NCBI GenBank assembly: GCA_020532085.1
Contig: JAJBAV010000008.1
Span: 1 to 64,000, forward strand
Source: Candidatus Cloacimonadota bacterium
GTDB taxonomy: Bacteria > Cloacimonadota > Cloacimonadia > Cloacimonadales > Cloacimonadaceae
Length of the DNA stretch: 64,000 nucleotides
Reading direction: 5' to 3'
The notes under the pieces are model-generated. The model was not told where the DNA came from. It did not search any database and saw only the letters and a program-made list of their open reading frames with translations. Each line of letters opens with the position of its first letter. Positions within the stretch are counted from its first letter, which is position 1. Of the stretch, positions 14,405-25,400 are shown piece after piece. The translations under genes were made by a program, and so were the position numbers.

Positions 14405-17350
14405 CTACAGCCTCAGCACCTTCCGCGTCCGGATCTCGCTGCCGCACTGCAGCCGGATGAGATGGATGCCGGAGCCCACATCCCGCCCCTGGTCATCGTC
14501 ACCATTCCAGACCAGCTGATGTTCCCCGGCCCGGGCTTCCGCGGCGGGAAAGCGTTTCAGGAGTTGCCCGCGGATATTATAGACGGAGCAGTGGGCGGGC
14601 AGGTTCCGGGGCTGGGACCAGCTGATTTGAACCGACCGGCTGAAGGGGTTGGGATAACATGCCTTAACCACAAGCGCTCCGGGAAGATCCGGCTCCGGTG
14701 GAGTGGGTGAGCCGCCGCCGGAAAACTGCTGCGCGTAGATTCCCCAGAGAGGCTGGACCGAGGAGCCTCCGGCCCGGGCGTCCGCCCAGCAGAGGGTCAG
14801 GTCGTTTTCTCCGGAGCCGGCGATCAGGGGGGCGTTCTGGCGGAAAGGCCCGCCCGCCAGCAGCAGCGGCTTGCCTCCGGTCTGTTCTCCGGGCTCCAGC
14901 CGGCGGTACCAGAGGTCCAGGTTGTCGTCGTTATCCGGGTTGTAATTGCCGCTCCAGGCCACCAGCAGCCCGCCGTCCGCGAATCTGCCCAGGTCCATGG
15001 AGCCCGCTGCCAGCAGGTTGTTGCCATCCAGCAGCAGTCCGGGTTCTGGATAGAGCAGGTTGCCGCCGGGGTCCACGGTTTGCAGATAGGCGCCCCGGTT
15101 GCCGTTGGCGAAAAAACCATAGCCCACCGAAACTCCGCTGGCCTCAGCCAGGCAGCCCATGTACATGTGAGGTGCCGCGTGGATCAGCCTTCCGGCCTCG
15201 CCCCAGGGCAATTCTCCCCCGCTGTTCACCCTTTGGGCGTAAAAGTTTTCCAACGCGAAGCTTCCCGCGAAGATCAGCAGGTCCGCTCCGCTGAGGGCCA
15301 CGTCCGCCACCAGCAGATCGTTCAGCTCGCTGGTGCTGAAGATCAGATTGCTCCCGGAACTCCAGCCGGGCAGCTCCAGGCCGTTGGCGTCCAGCCTTTT
15401 GCCCCGGATCTGATAAGTTCCGGGCTGGCTCCGCACCGCCCAGGTGAAATACCTTCCCTCCGGCGCTCCCAAGTCGCGCGGGGCCTGGCTCAGATCGTCC
15501 GCCAAAACCACTCCCGCCGTTCCCCACATCAGCTCTCCGCCGCTGATCCGCTGGCCTTTCACGCGGTAAACGCCATTGTCCTGTTCTGTCCAAACAACGT
15601 AAATGTCTCCCTCGCACACAGCCATTCTGGCCCGGTTGGAGGCTGGGAAGCCCAGCAGGATGCCGCCGCCCGGGAAGAGGGCGTGGCCGGACAGGTCATG
15701 GTTTTGCAGATACAGGCCGTCATTTTTATAGATCACAGTGAAACCGGTGTCTCCCAGGGGCCGCGCGTCCACGAACGTTGTCATGGCGTCGCCGGAGCAG
15801 ATCAGCCTGCCTCCGGGCTCCAGTTCCAACTGGCCCAAAGCGTCAAGTTGCTGGTAATAATAGCGTTGATCCGTGCTGCTCCGGCTGTCGGAATGGATGA
15901 TCACGCTGTGGTTTCCCACCTTCAGGCAGCTGGAGGGCCAGGCGTGGCCGTTCCAGACGGTGGCGCAGATTTCCTGCGGAGGCGTGAGCAGCGGCTCCCC
16001 GGCCCGGTTGAATGCTCTGCGTTTCAGGCTGGTGGTCTCGCTCCCGGTTTCGGCAAAAATGGCCAGCAGCCCTGCCTCAGTGGCCAGGATCCCGGCCCCG
16101 GACCTTTCCTCCAGCGCCGGACTGAGGGTGAGGCCGCCCACCGGCCAGATCAGGGCTCCGTTCGCGAGGTTCAGCAGCTGCGCCTTCAGCACTCTGGCGC
16201 TGCCGTAGCCAGCCTGTTCCGTCCAGGCGCAGTGGAGCGTTCCCCTCTCGTCGGCGCTTTGGCCCAGGTCGTCCACTGCGTCCGCTGTGCTGAATATATG
16301 GCGGTTGAGGGTGGGAGCCAGCCCTTCGTCCAGCAGAAACTCGCGGAGGACTGATACCTCGTTCTGCCGGGTGGCGCTCAGGATCGCGAGGGTGCCGGTG
16401 TCCGGACGGAGCAGGGCCTGGAAGCGCGAATCTGACGCCGCCGGCAGGGAATTGACCACCAGGGCGGAAGCTTCTTCAGGGATCCACTGGCCCGTGTGCA
16501 GAGATAGGGCGCGGATGTTTATCCGCGTGTCGGCCTCCGCCGCCAGGGCCAGGTCCAGCACCTTGTCCGGCCCGGCTGGCAGCAGCTGGTGTTCGCCAAA
16601 TTCCCCGGGCTGGGGCTGGCAGTAAAGCTCCCAATCGTTCACGCCCTCCGGGCTGTAATGCCGGAAAACGTTGGTGACGCCCTGGCCTTCCAGGATCCGG
16701 TAAAGCAGCAGCAGGCCATTGTGGCCGGGGGTGGCCAGCAGGGAGTTCAGCACCGTGTAGCCGTTGTGCGTGATGGTGGGCGGGTTCGCGCCCCAGACGT
16801 CGCTGCCCTGGGCGTTCAGGTTGCAGCCAAAGGCCTGGGAAGTGTTGCCGTAGCCGGGATAGGCGTTCACGAAGAGGCAGGCTCCCCCCTCCGGATTGGG
16901 CGCCACCAGCCACTCGGGCGTGCTGTAAAAAGCCTCGCAGACCAAAACCCCCTCCTGGTTCCACAGCAAAGCGCCGTCCGCGCCCAGCTTCTGCGCCCTC
17001 AGCCGCTGGCGGCCGGGATGGGTGTCCTCCAGCCAGGACAGGAAATGGCCGCCGTCGGCGGTTCCGGCCAGCTTCACCCCGCTCTTGATGTCCTGCCCGC
17101 CCTTCACCAGCACCGGCTCCGGCCAGAGTTCCGCTCCACCGGAGCCCAGCTTGTTCACCAGCAGGCAATTCTCGCCCTGCCAGGACTGCGCCCAGGCCAA
17201 AACCACGCCGCCGCCCGGTTCCCGCCCCGACGCCCCTTCGTAAAGCAGGCTCTGCCCCTCGCGCGCCACCGCCTCCCGCGGCCAGGCCGGATCCGCCCAA
17301 ACCAAGCTCAGCGCCGCCAACAGCGCCACACACGTCACCGTGGATCTCAT
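14405..17350 (-). CDS. Large secreted protein with T9SS-type C-terminal sorting domain
   Basis: 981 residues from ATG 17350, which has GAGGAG upstream and begins a clear signal peptide (MRSTVTCVALLAALSLVWAD). An in-frame start at 17428 would only add a non-homologous leader. The body is a long run of repeated beta-strand units with recurring phrases such as 'G.L.W...G', resembling a beta-propeller or list-like repeat, without a catalytic motif I recognise. The last 80 or so residues form a FlgD/Por-type sorting domain (CYPNPFSRSVQISW ... YNIRGQLLKRF ... GSGIHLIRLQ). It is probably exported by a type IX system and fixed to or released from the surface. It stands alone, tail to tail with the purine operon. 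Confidence 0.8.
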   Translation of the reverse strand: MRSTVTCVALLAALSLVWADPAWPREAVAREGQSLLYEGASGREPGGGVVLAWAQSWQGENCLLVNKLGSGGAELWPEPVLVKGGQDIKSGVKLAGTADGGHFLSWLEDTHPGRQRLRAQKLGADGALLWNQEGVLVCEAFYSTPEWLVAPNPEGGACLFVNAYPGYGNTSQAFGCNLNAQGSDVWGANPPTITHNGYTVLNSLLATPGHNGLLLLYRILEGQGVTNVFRHYSPEGVNDWELYCQPQPGEFGEHQLLPAGPDKVLDLALAAEADTRINIRALSLHTGQWIPEEASALVVNSLPAASDSRFQALLRPDTGTLAILSATRQNEVSVLREFLLDEGLAPTLNRHIFSTADAVDDLGQSADERGTLHCAWTEQAGYGSARVLKAQLLNLANGALIWPVGGLTLSPALEERSGAGILATEAGLLAIFAETGSETTSLKRRAFNRAGEPLLTPPQEICATVWNGHAWPSSCLKVGNHSVIIHSDSRSSTDQRYYYQQLDALGQLELEPGGRLICSGDAMTTFVDARPLGDTGFTVIYKNDGLYLQNHDLSGHALFPGGGILLGFPASNRARMAVCEGDIYVVWTEQDNGVYRVKGQRISGGELMWGTAGVVLADDLSQAPRDLGAPEGRYFTWAVRSQPGTYQIRGKRLDANGLELPGWSSGSNLIFSTSELNDLLVADVALSGADLLIFAGSFALENFYAQRVNSGGELPWGEAGRLIHAAPHMYMGCLAEASGVSVGYGFFANGNRGAYLQTVDPGGNLLYPEPGLLLDGNNLLAAGSMDLGRFADGGLLVAWSGNYNPDNDDNLDLWYRRLEPGEQTGGKPLLLAGGPFRQNAPLIAGSGENDLTLCWADARAGGSSVQPLWGIYAQQFSGGGSPTPPEPDLPGALVVKACYPNPFSRSVQISWSQPRNLPAHCSVYNIRGQLLKRFPAAEARAGEHQLVWNGDDDQGRDVGSGIHLIRLQCGSEIRTRKVLRL

Positions 17351-17569
17351 CCTTTCGCTCCTCTGCCAAAATTGGGGAAAACCAGGCGGCCCGGCGGCCT
17401 CCGGACCTGCCGCAAGGCCTGAACCCACCCCCCAGCCGCGGGCCTGGCGTCCCCACCCCTTGTCTTTGCCGCCCGCCTGGCTGTCAAGGAATATTTCGCC
17501 TCCCCGCCGCTTTAGCGCAAATGCTTCGCGCGGACTGCCCCCGCCCCCGGATCAATCGCAGGGCCACGC

Positions 17570-19090
17570 TCAATAGCGGGCCGTCACCCGGAAAAACCGC
17601 CCCGACCCGGCGAAAACGGCGTATTCCGTTGCGCCAGCCCCAAGCTCCGCCAGCGGCTCATCCCCAAAGGAATCCGGGCTGTCCGCGGCAAAGACCCGAT
17701 AGCCGGTGGCCCCGGCCAAAACCTCCCAACTCAGCAGAACTTCAGACCCCTGGAGGCTGATGCTCACTTCCGGCGATGGATACACCCCCACGGGACGCGG
17801 CCCCACCACCTGGTCCAGAAAGACAAAAGGATTGCTCGCTCCCCCGGCGTTATAAGCCTCTATCCCCAGATGGCAGCTCTGCCCCGCCAGGCCAGCCAGG
17901 TCCACCTCATAGCGCTGCCAGACGTTGGCGGCGCTGATGGCCGGCAAGGTTGCCACCTCGATCCAGTTGGTGCCGTCGGTTGATCTTTTTATCCTGAACC
18001 CCGCGCTGCCTTGTGCAGACGGGCTCAGAGCCATGAACTCCAAAGTGGAGCAGATGGTCAGTTGCAGCAGGGGCGTGCCCAGCAGGTTCCCCGCCGTTCC
18101 GGCTGAAACCTGCGCGCAATGGCTGCCGTGATAAGGATAAAACTGATCTGGAGGAAAGTACCAACCACCTGGATTGGTCCACTCCCCAGGAAGCCCGGTC
18201 TCAAAACTCTCGGCCAACTGACCATCCTCCGGCACCTGGAAACTCCACAACGGAACGCTCGCGGGACTGCCGCTGGGATTGGAGGGAACTATCTGCCAAT
18301 GGTAAGTCTCTCCGGCTGCCAGTTCCGGCTGATACCAGGCGCTGGTTTGCCCTGAGCTCACCGAGGGCGGCGGATCAACGGTACCAAAATGAACGTTATA
18401 AGAGGTAGGGCAGCCGCCTCCGCTCTTCCAAAGCAACCACGAACCTGGCAGAGCATAGCCTCCATCGCTGGGATAAACCGCCACAGTTGGTGAAGGAGGC
18501 ATGGGCGTGATCAGTTGCAGATTGGGACGCCGTTGATCTGGAACTGCACTCTGAGTGGGAAAGGATCCGTTAACTCCGGCAAAGGCCAGTTTAAGCACCG
18601 AACCTGTCGATGTATATCTGAATTTCGGAGCTGTAACCGGTGCGCTTCCTCCAAGGTTTTTCCAAAGAACCTCGATATTTTGGCTGCCGTTCCACTGAAA
18701 AGGAGCTGTGAAGGCCAGTTGCTGCCAATCCCCATCCCGAAAAGATACCTCTCCAGCATAGACCAGGCTGAACCCAGTGCTATCAGGGCCAATGTTTCCT
18801 GTATAAGCGGAAAGATCGGTGTGTCGCAGAAATATCCGCTGCTGGGTAAAGCTGCAGTTGGATACTGGATTGTAAAGCTGGAAGCCCATCCCGGCAATGT
18901 ATGAGGCACTATCCAGACCGGCGGAGCTGATCTCCGCAGCGGTATAGATCATCTTGCTCCAGCCATATTCGTAGTTACCGTCGACCGGGGCTTTGTTAAA
19001 GCCGTCAGTTCCTGCTCCAATCGTGTAAACAGCCGCGTTTATGCCCATTGCTGCCAAGGCCAAAACAAGCACCAAACTCAAACTCTTCAT
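17570..19090 (-). CDS. Secreted modular protein (LHGQSVYTAAEL-type module, jelly-roll, Fn3)
   Basis: 506 residues with signal peptide MKSLSLVLVLALAAMGINA and AAGAGGAG before ATG 19090. Residues about 20-200 are a diverged copy of the module shared with the three large proteases (IYTAAEIS ... FQWNGSQNIEVLW ... RRPNLQL). Then comes an Fn3-like stretch (about 205-300) and a MAM/'choice-of-anchor J'-like domain (SFETGLPGEW ... YPYHGSHCAQVS ... FVFLDQVVG). The C-terminal Fn3-like domain ends FFRVTARY. No enzymatic motif is visible. It is probably an adhesive or structural surface protein. Codon use in its 5' half is somewhat AT-richer than in neighbours. Confidence 0.7.
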   Translation of the reverse strand: MKSLSLVLVLALAAMGINAAVYTIGAGTDGFNKAPVDGNYEYGWSKMIYTAAEISSAGLDSASYIAGMGFQLYNPVSNCSFTQQRIFLRHTDLSAYTGNIGPDSTGFSLVYAGEVSFRDGDWQQLAFTAPFQWNGSQNIEVLWKNLGGSAPVTAPKFRYTSTGSVLKLAFAGVNGSFPTQSAVPDQRRPNLQLITPMPPSPTVAVYPSDGGYALPGSWLLWKSGGGCPTSYNVHFGTVDPPPSVSSGQTSAWYQPELAAGETYHWQIVPSNPSGSPASVPLWSFQVPEDGQLAESFETGLPGEWTNPGGWYFPPDQFYPYHGSHCAQVSAGTAGNLLGTPLLQLTICSTLEFMALSPSAQGSAGFRIKRSTDGTNWIEVATLPAISAANVWQRYEVDLAGLAGQSCHLGIEAYNAGGASNPFVFLDQVVGPRPVGVYPSPEVSISLQGSEVLLSWEVLAGATGYRVFAADSPDSFGDEPLAELGAGATEYAVFAGSGRFFRVTARY

Positions 19091-19206
19091 CTTTTTTTTA
19101 CTCCTCTTGGCATTTTGCCCTGTTCCAGCGGGGTAAAGCCAAAGAACCTCGCCAGAGGGAAAAACAAATTCGGTTGATGTTGTGGAAAACAGAGAAGATA
19201 TGTCAA

Positions 19207-19241
19207 GAAAAAAATAACCGCCCCCGGTTTTGGGGGGCGGT
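19207..19241 (-). terminator. Intrinsic terminator, minus strand (second in tandem)
   Basis: Stem ACCGCCCCC (19217-19225) pairs with GGGGGCGGT (19233-19241). On the minus strand the stem is followed by TTATTTTTTT. It lies about 190 bases beyond the first terminator of the C25 gene. Confidence 0.75.
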
Positions 19242-19430
19242 CATTCACACTATCGTTAAGGAGACTGGGATCGATGAACACGGGAACCACGTGGGGCATC
19301 GGGCCGGAGCTCCGGTCCGTTAGCCAACTCATTCCATCAGAGCCAGTTGGGTATTTGGGACGGATATTGGCAAAAGCCTTGTCTGTCAAGGATTTTTTTT
19401 CAGGGCAGTGGTTTAGGGATTTGGGCGGCG

Positions 19431-19459
19431 GAAAAAAAGGGGCGGAAGGATCCGCCCCT
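19431..19459 (-). terminator. Intrinsic terminator of the C25 protease gene
   Basis: Stem AGGGGCGGA (19438-19446), loop AGGA, TCCGCCCCT (19451-19459), followed on the minus strand by a run of seven T. It lies just after the stop of the gingipain-like gene. Confidence 0.85.
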
Positions 19460-19479
19460 GGAAGCTGGGAGTTGCTGGT

Positions 19480-22400
19480 TCAGTCGCGCAGCGCCACAAC
19501 TTTATAGAAGGCCCGGGAGAGGCCGCGGGTGTCGGTGTAGCCGGGCGTGGTGATGGCCGTGGGGGTGAGCAGGGTGAAGGCGCCGTAGGGGTCGGAGGCG
19601 CTCCAGACCTGGTAGGCGGTGGCGTTGGAGACCGGCGGCCAGCTGAGCACGGCGTTGCCGCCGATTCTGCTGATGCTCAGCGCGGGGGTGTCCAGGCTGA
19701 GGCTGATCCCGGTGCCGTTCACGGGGATCTGGAGGTTGGCCTCGCCGGAGGCGTTGCTGTTGATCACCAGATTGCCGGGATAGTCCTGCGCGGCGGTGGG
19801 TGTGAAGGCGAGGGTGAAGGCGGAGGCCGTGCCGGCGGGGATGGAGAAGTTCAGGGTGTTGCGCTGGGCCGCCTCCCGCTCCCGGCCGCCCGGCCTGGCT
19901 TCGCCGGAGGCCTTCCGCGCCGCCGCTTCGCCCACCGTGTAGCCGGTGGGGGCGGTGATGCTGCCGGAGAGGAGGGCATCGCCGCTGTTGGTGATGCTGA
20001 ACTGCTGCACGCTGCCGGAGCCCAGCTCCACCTCGCCGAAGTCCAGGCTGAGGGGGTCCACCGCGATCTCCGGGCCGGTCTGGAAGGGAAGCAGGGCCAG
20101 CTTCAGGTTGGGGCGGTTGGGGCTGGTGTAGGTGCCGGAGAAGACGTTGGTCTGGTCGCTGTAGTCATCCCTCGCGCAGCGGTAGCCGCTGGCAACGGAG
20201 CTGTAGCGCACCGTGCCGGACTGGGTCCATTCCTCGGTGAGGTTGAAGGCGGTGTCCACCACGATGTTCTGGCTGCCGTTCCAGAGGAAGGGGGTTTGGA
20301 AGGTGAGCATGTCCCAGCCTCCGGCGGTGGGCAGGTAGTTGTCCGCGCTGAAGACGGTCACCATGTCCGTGGCGCCCTGCCAGTTGGCCACGTTGGCGTC
20401 GGTGGTGTGTTTGAGGCGGATGCGGAAATCCGGCAGGACATAGTCCGGCGGGGTGTTCACCCAGAAGGCCAGGCCGGTGATGTAGAGGGGTCCGGAAACG
20501 CCCTGGGCGTTCAGCTCGGCGGCGGTATAGACCGACTGGCCGTGGAGGCTCTTGTAGGTGATGTTGATGGGGCAGGCCGTGCTGATGCCGGTGCTCGAGG
20601 TCCCGTCGCCCAGCACCACCTCGGAGATGAGGTTGGGGGTGGCGCTCACGGTGTTCGAGGGGGCGGATTCCCCGGCGGGACCGCTGTAGAGGGTGGTAAC
20701 GTAATAGTTGTAGGTAACGCCATTGGTGAGGCCGGCATCCTGGAAGGTGGTGGCGGCCACGGTGGTGAGGGGGCTGCCGTCGCGGTAGATGCGGTAGCCG
20801 CTGATGTCGCGGCCCGGGTTGGCGGCGAAGGCGGAGCGGGCTCCGCGTCCTTCAGCGGCGGTCCAGCTGAGGTCCACCACGGTGTTGCCGGGCAGGGCGG
20901 CCAGAGCGGTGGGGGGATACGTATTGGGGGTGGCGGAGGCGGTGGCGGTGGGATCGGAATCCCCTTCGGGATAGGACGCCACCACATAGTAGTTGTAAGT
21001 GGTTCCGTCGTTGACTGAGTAGTCCGTGTGGGAGAGATCGGTCACCGAGGTCAGCAAGGCGGAATCGCGGAAGATCTTGTAGCCGGAGGGTGTCCCGTAA
21101 AGCGGCGCGGTCCAGTTGAGCAGCACCAGGCCGTGGCTGGCGGCAGCGCTGAGGTTTTCGGCTGGATAATGGACGCTGGGGTTGGTGGAGGCGGGGAAAA
21201 CGATGTCGTCGATCCAGGCACAGTCGGAGCCGCTGGTCATGGCGTAATCCTTGCTGTACACCCATTTCAGCACCCTGGTGCCGGTGGCCAGGGTGTAAGT
21301 GGCTTGGGTCCAGTCCACTTCTCCGGACCAGCTGCCCTGTTGGACTCCGTCCACATAGAACTTCAGAAAGTCGTAGTTGGATTCTGACGAAACCTTGTAC
21401 CAGAAGGACAGCTGGCCTGAAGCCGGGAGCACCCTGGTGACCTCCAGCGAAGTGAGGGATGAGTTCCCTATCGTTCCGCTCCGGGCGGAGTTGGCGCCGG
21501 CGTGGAAGGTGGAGCTGTCGATCACCCAGGGATTGGCGCCCTGCACCCAGGGCAGGGAATTGAAGTTTCCGGTTTCGAAAGTTTCCATGATGATGCCCAC
21601 CACCGCGTACTCCGTGCGGCTGAGGCTGATGCTTCCGGCAGAGGCGGCGAAGGCCAGCTCCACGATGGTGCCGAGGGCTGTGGCCGGGCTGGCCGAGATG
21701 GTGAAGCTGAGGCTGGCCATCCCGTCCGGGCCGATGGGACCGAAACTGTCCGTTCCGCCCAGGATGGAAATTCCGGGGGTGGAACTGGCCAGAGTGGCAG
21801 ATCCGGCCTCGGAGGCCACCTCCCCGGAGTTCAGGAGCGGGATGGAGACGGCCACGGTTTCCCCGGGGTCCAGCACGCCGTCGCCATCGCCGCCGGGATC
21901 GCTGATGAGGTAAGAGCCGAATTGCAGTTCGGGGGCGTACACGCGCAGGGGGAGGTTGTAGCTCCAGGTGCCGCTGTCGGCTGTGACATCGAGGGTGAAA
22001 ACGAGGTCGTGGGCCGGAGGGCAGTTGGCCGCCACCTGGATGGCAAAGTTGGTGTGGGGATAAGCCACATCCTGTGCCAAAACGGTGCCGTAAGCGGCGC
22101 TGGCGGCGGTCACGCTCACATGGGGATCGGCGCTGCTGAGCAGGGCTGAAACGTTGGTGGCGTCCACCAAGCCGCGGTTTCTGAGGCTGATGGGCAGCAG
22201 GGCGGATTCCCCCGCCTCCAGATGCCCGTTGGCATTTGTGTCATTGATCTCCACTTGGTTGATGGACAGATAGGCGCTGTCCGGCAAGATGGGACGGGTG
22301 GTGATGAAGAGGGCGCTCTCGTCGGTCAGCGGGGCGGCGGCGGTGGGATAGGAGTTGCCGAAGGTGTATTCCAGGCCGATGGTCTCCGTGTGGTCCTCGA

Positions 22401-25400
22401 TGCCTATGGTGCAGTAATTGGCGTGAGGCCAGTGGTCTTCGGAATTTCCTGTGTCGATATTGTTGAAGTCCTTGTACTGGAGCTTGATCTGGCCGTCGCC
22501 GGTGTGGGTGGGGTAATAGGTGGGGTCGTAGAGGATGGCCTGGAAGGTCTCCGGCGAAATGCTGTCGTAGCCAGAATAGAGGCCGTGCCACTGGACCACG
22601 TAGTAGTTCAGGGCGCTGTTGTACCAGGTGTAGACAGCGCTGCCGGTGCCAAGCTCCAGGTCATCCCAGAAGACGGCGAGCATGGGGTGGGCGCCGCCGG
22701 GTCCGGGCAGGCGCAGGTTGCGCCAGTCGGAGTTCTGGGTGGCGCCAAAGGCGATGAAGCCGTTTGAGGAGATGGAGGCCTGGCTGTAATCCACGCCGTA
22801 ATATTTGAAGGTGAAGGGCAGGTTGACGGTCTGGATGGAGACAGCGCCGTTCTGGTCGCCTTCATCGCCGGCATTGCCGGGATCGGTGAGGTTGAGGGCG
22901 GTGCCGCTGCCTCCTTCCGCGGGGGCGATGCCGATCCAGTCGTAAACGGGGCACTGGTCGTAGCTGGTGTCTCCCATGTCGAAGATGAAATAGCCATAGG
23001 CGTCCTGGCCCAGGGGATCGGTGACCGCGGTCTGGCCGAGGGTGAAGCTGAGGGGGATGCTCTGGGTGAAGCCGTCAGCGAAGAGGTCCAGCTGCAGGGG
23101 GATCACCATGCCGTCCAGGCTGGTGCTTCTGGCGTGGATGCTGAAGGTGTTGGCAGAGTTGGCTACACTGGAGCCGCTGGCAAGGCTGCCCCAGGCGCCC
23201 TGGGCATCGGTGACTTCAAAGAAGCTGTCCAGGGAAGTGAGGGTGCCCTGAACTCCGGTGAGGGGGGCACTGCCGCTGTTTTTCAGGGTGAGGGTGAGAG
23301 GCCAGCTGTCGCCGGGATTTACCAGGTTGCCGGGTGAGCCCACAAAAGCGTGGGAAAGGATCTCAAGGTGGCCGCTGGAGACTGTCACGGGTATTGATAT
23401 TTGCCACTCGGCGTGACTGAAGCCCAGGTTAAAGCTGTGTTGGTCCGGGCAACCGCTATCAATCTGCAGCTCCACTCCGGAACTGAGGGCTGAGGAATTT
23501 GGCAAGATGGGGTCAAACTCCACCCGGTCATCGATAAGCGTCACATAAGGATCGGATTCAGTTGCCACTCCCGAGGGAGTAATGGTTGACGAACTGGAGT
23601 TCCTCAATGCGAAATAGAGCAACAAGGTTTCGCCTGGGTTGGCTTCTTCATCACCGTTGCCACCGTTGCTGTCATCGATCACGATCCCGTCCAGAAGCAA
23701 GCCGCCGGTGGAGGCGATGGATACGCTCTGGATGAAGGGCTTGAAGTCGTTTTGGCTAACGGTGAGCTGCAGGCTGCCGGAAAGGTTGGCGGCAAAGGCC
23801 AGGTAGGCGAGGCCAGAGGCGTCGCTGAAAGCCAGGGCGGCCTGCTGCCCGGAGCTGTCGGTGAGCGCCACGGTCGCGCCCTCCACCGGCTGGTCCGCGG
23901 CGTCTTTGACCACCACAGCCATGCTGGTGGTGCCGGCGGGGATGCCGGCGGGGGCGGATACGTTGAAGGTGGACGGAATGCCCACGTAGACAGGGGCGGT
24001 GGGATCGCCGATGAGGTTGCAGTAGGCAGCGAAATTGTAAGTTTGGTCCGGGTTGCTGATGCCATAGATGGCGTTAAGGTACAATTTGCTGTAGTGCAGG
24101 GCGGAACTCATGTCCCTCATGCCCAGGTTGTACAAAGCGTGGAAAATGCCCACGTTCAGCGTGTTGTTTTGGGGGGTGGCCGTGGAAGAGGTTGCCATGC
24201 CGATGGCGGTGATGGCGCCTGTGTATTGGATATCAGTGCCCAGCCTTACCACCGCTTCGGTGGCGGAGGTTCCGCCGAAATCACCGGTGGCGCAGGTGAT
24301 GAGGACCGCGTGGAAGAGCTTGCCGTAATTGACCAGGCTGGAGCTTGGCGACCATCCGCTCATCCCGATGTAGCCGCGATAGTTGAAAAAAGACACCCCC
24401 TGGTTGATTTCGCTGTTCATGGAGCTGGGGGAAGGCGAGTCCCCGTATATCTCCTCATAAGTGTAAGCGGGATTCACCCGGGAGGAAATCTCCTTGATGT
24501 ACTGGTTGGTGTAGACAGTGGAGATCCCGGAGGGGGAGGTATCGCCCACCAGGAGCATGTTGTTCAGCCAATCGCCCGTACCGGCATACACTTCCCTCTC
24601 GTAAAACATCAGCTTGGCCATGTATTTGGTCATCTGATCGGTATCCGCCACGGAGATGCGGCCGATGGACACATCGCCAAGGTTGTCCCCGCCGGCCAGC
24701 CAGGTGTAGTAATAATCCGTGTAGGAGCCGTAGGTGGGCACGGATATTGTTCCGGAGGCATCGCCGATGAGGACAATGTAGTCCGGCCGGGTCTCCGGGT
24801 TGTCGTAGCGGGTCTGAATGTAGGCCTTGATGGCGGAGTTGCTGGTTCCGGTGGTGGCGGTGCTGGCGGCCTCCACCAGGTAGCCTTTCTGGCGTTTCCA
24901 GGCCACGTATTCGTCCACCTTGCCCTGATATTCGGCATTCACGTAGTTGCCGTAGATCACCAGCAGGCGGGGGGAATGGTAGTCGGCATTTCTGCCCGCC
25001 GCCTGGTCGTAGTTGAGGATGAGGCCGCGGTAGATCTTCTCGAAGGCCGGGGACAGGCTGGGGGCTGGAATCGTCTCGTTGACGGAGGGGCCATTATCGA
25101 AATCGAGGTTGAGGGTCAGGTGGTCCCGCACCAGCAGTTCACCCGTGGCGCTGTCCCACTGGAAGGGATGGACGTTGAGGCTCACCACGCGGAAGTCGCG
25201 CAGCACCTGGGGGGCGGAGATGAGGGCGGGCGCGGCCGGATAGAGGGTTTCCGGATGGCGGCCGCTTTGGCGTTCCGCGGCCAGGGCGGCGGCGAAATCG
25301 GGCTGGAGGCCGGAGCGGCTTGCGGCAGCAGCGCCGGAAACGCGCAGGCTCACTCCGCCGCGGGCGGGGATGGCCACCATGGCGCTGAAGACCGGCAGGG

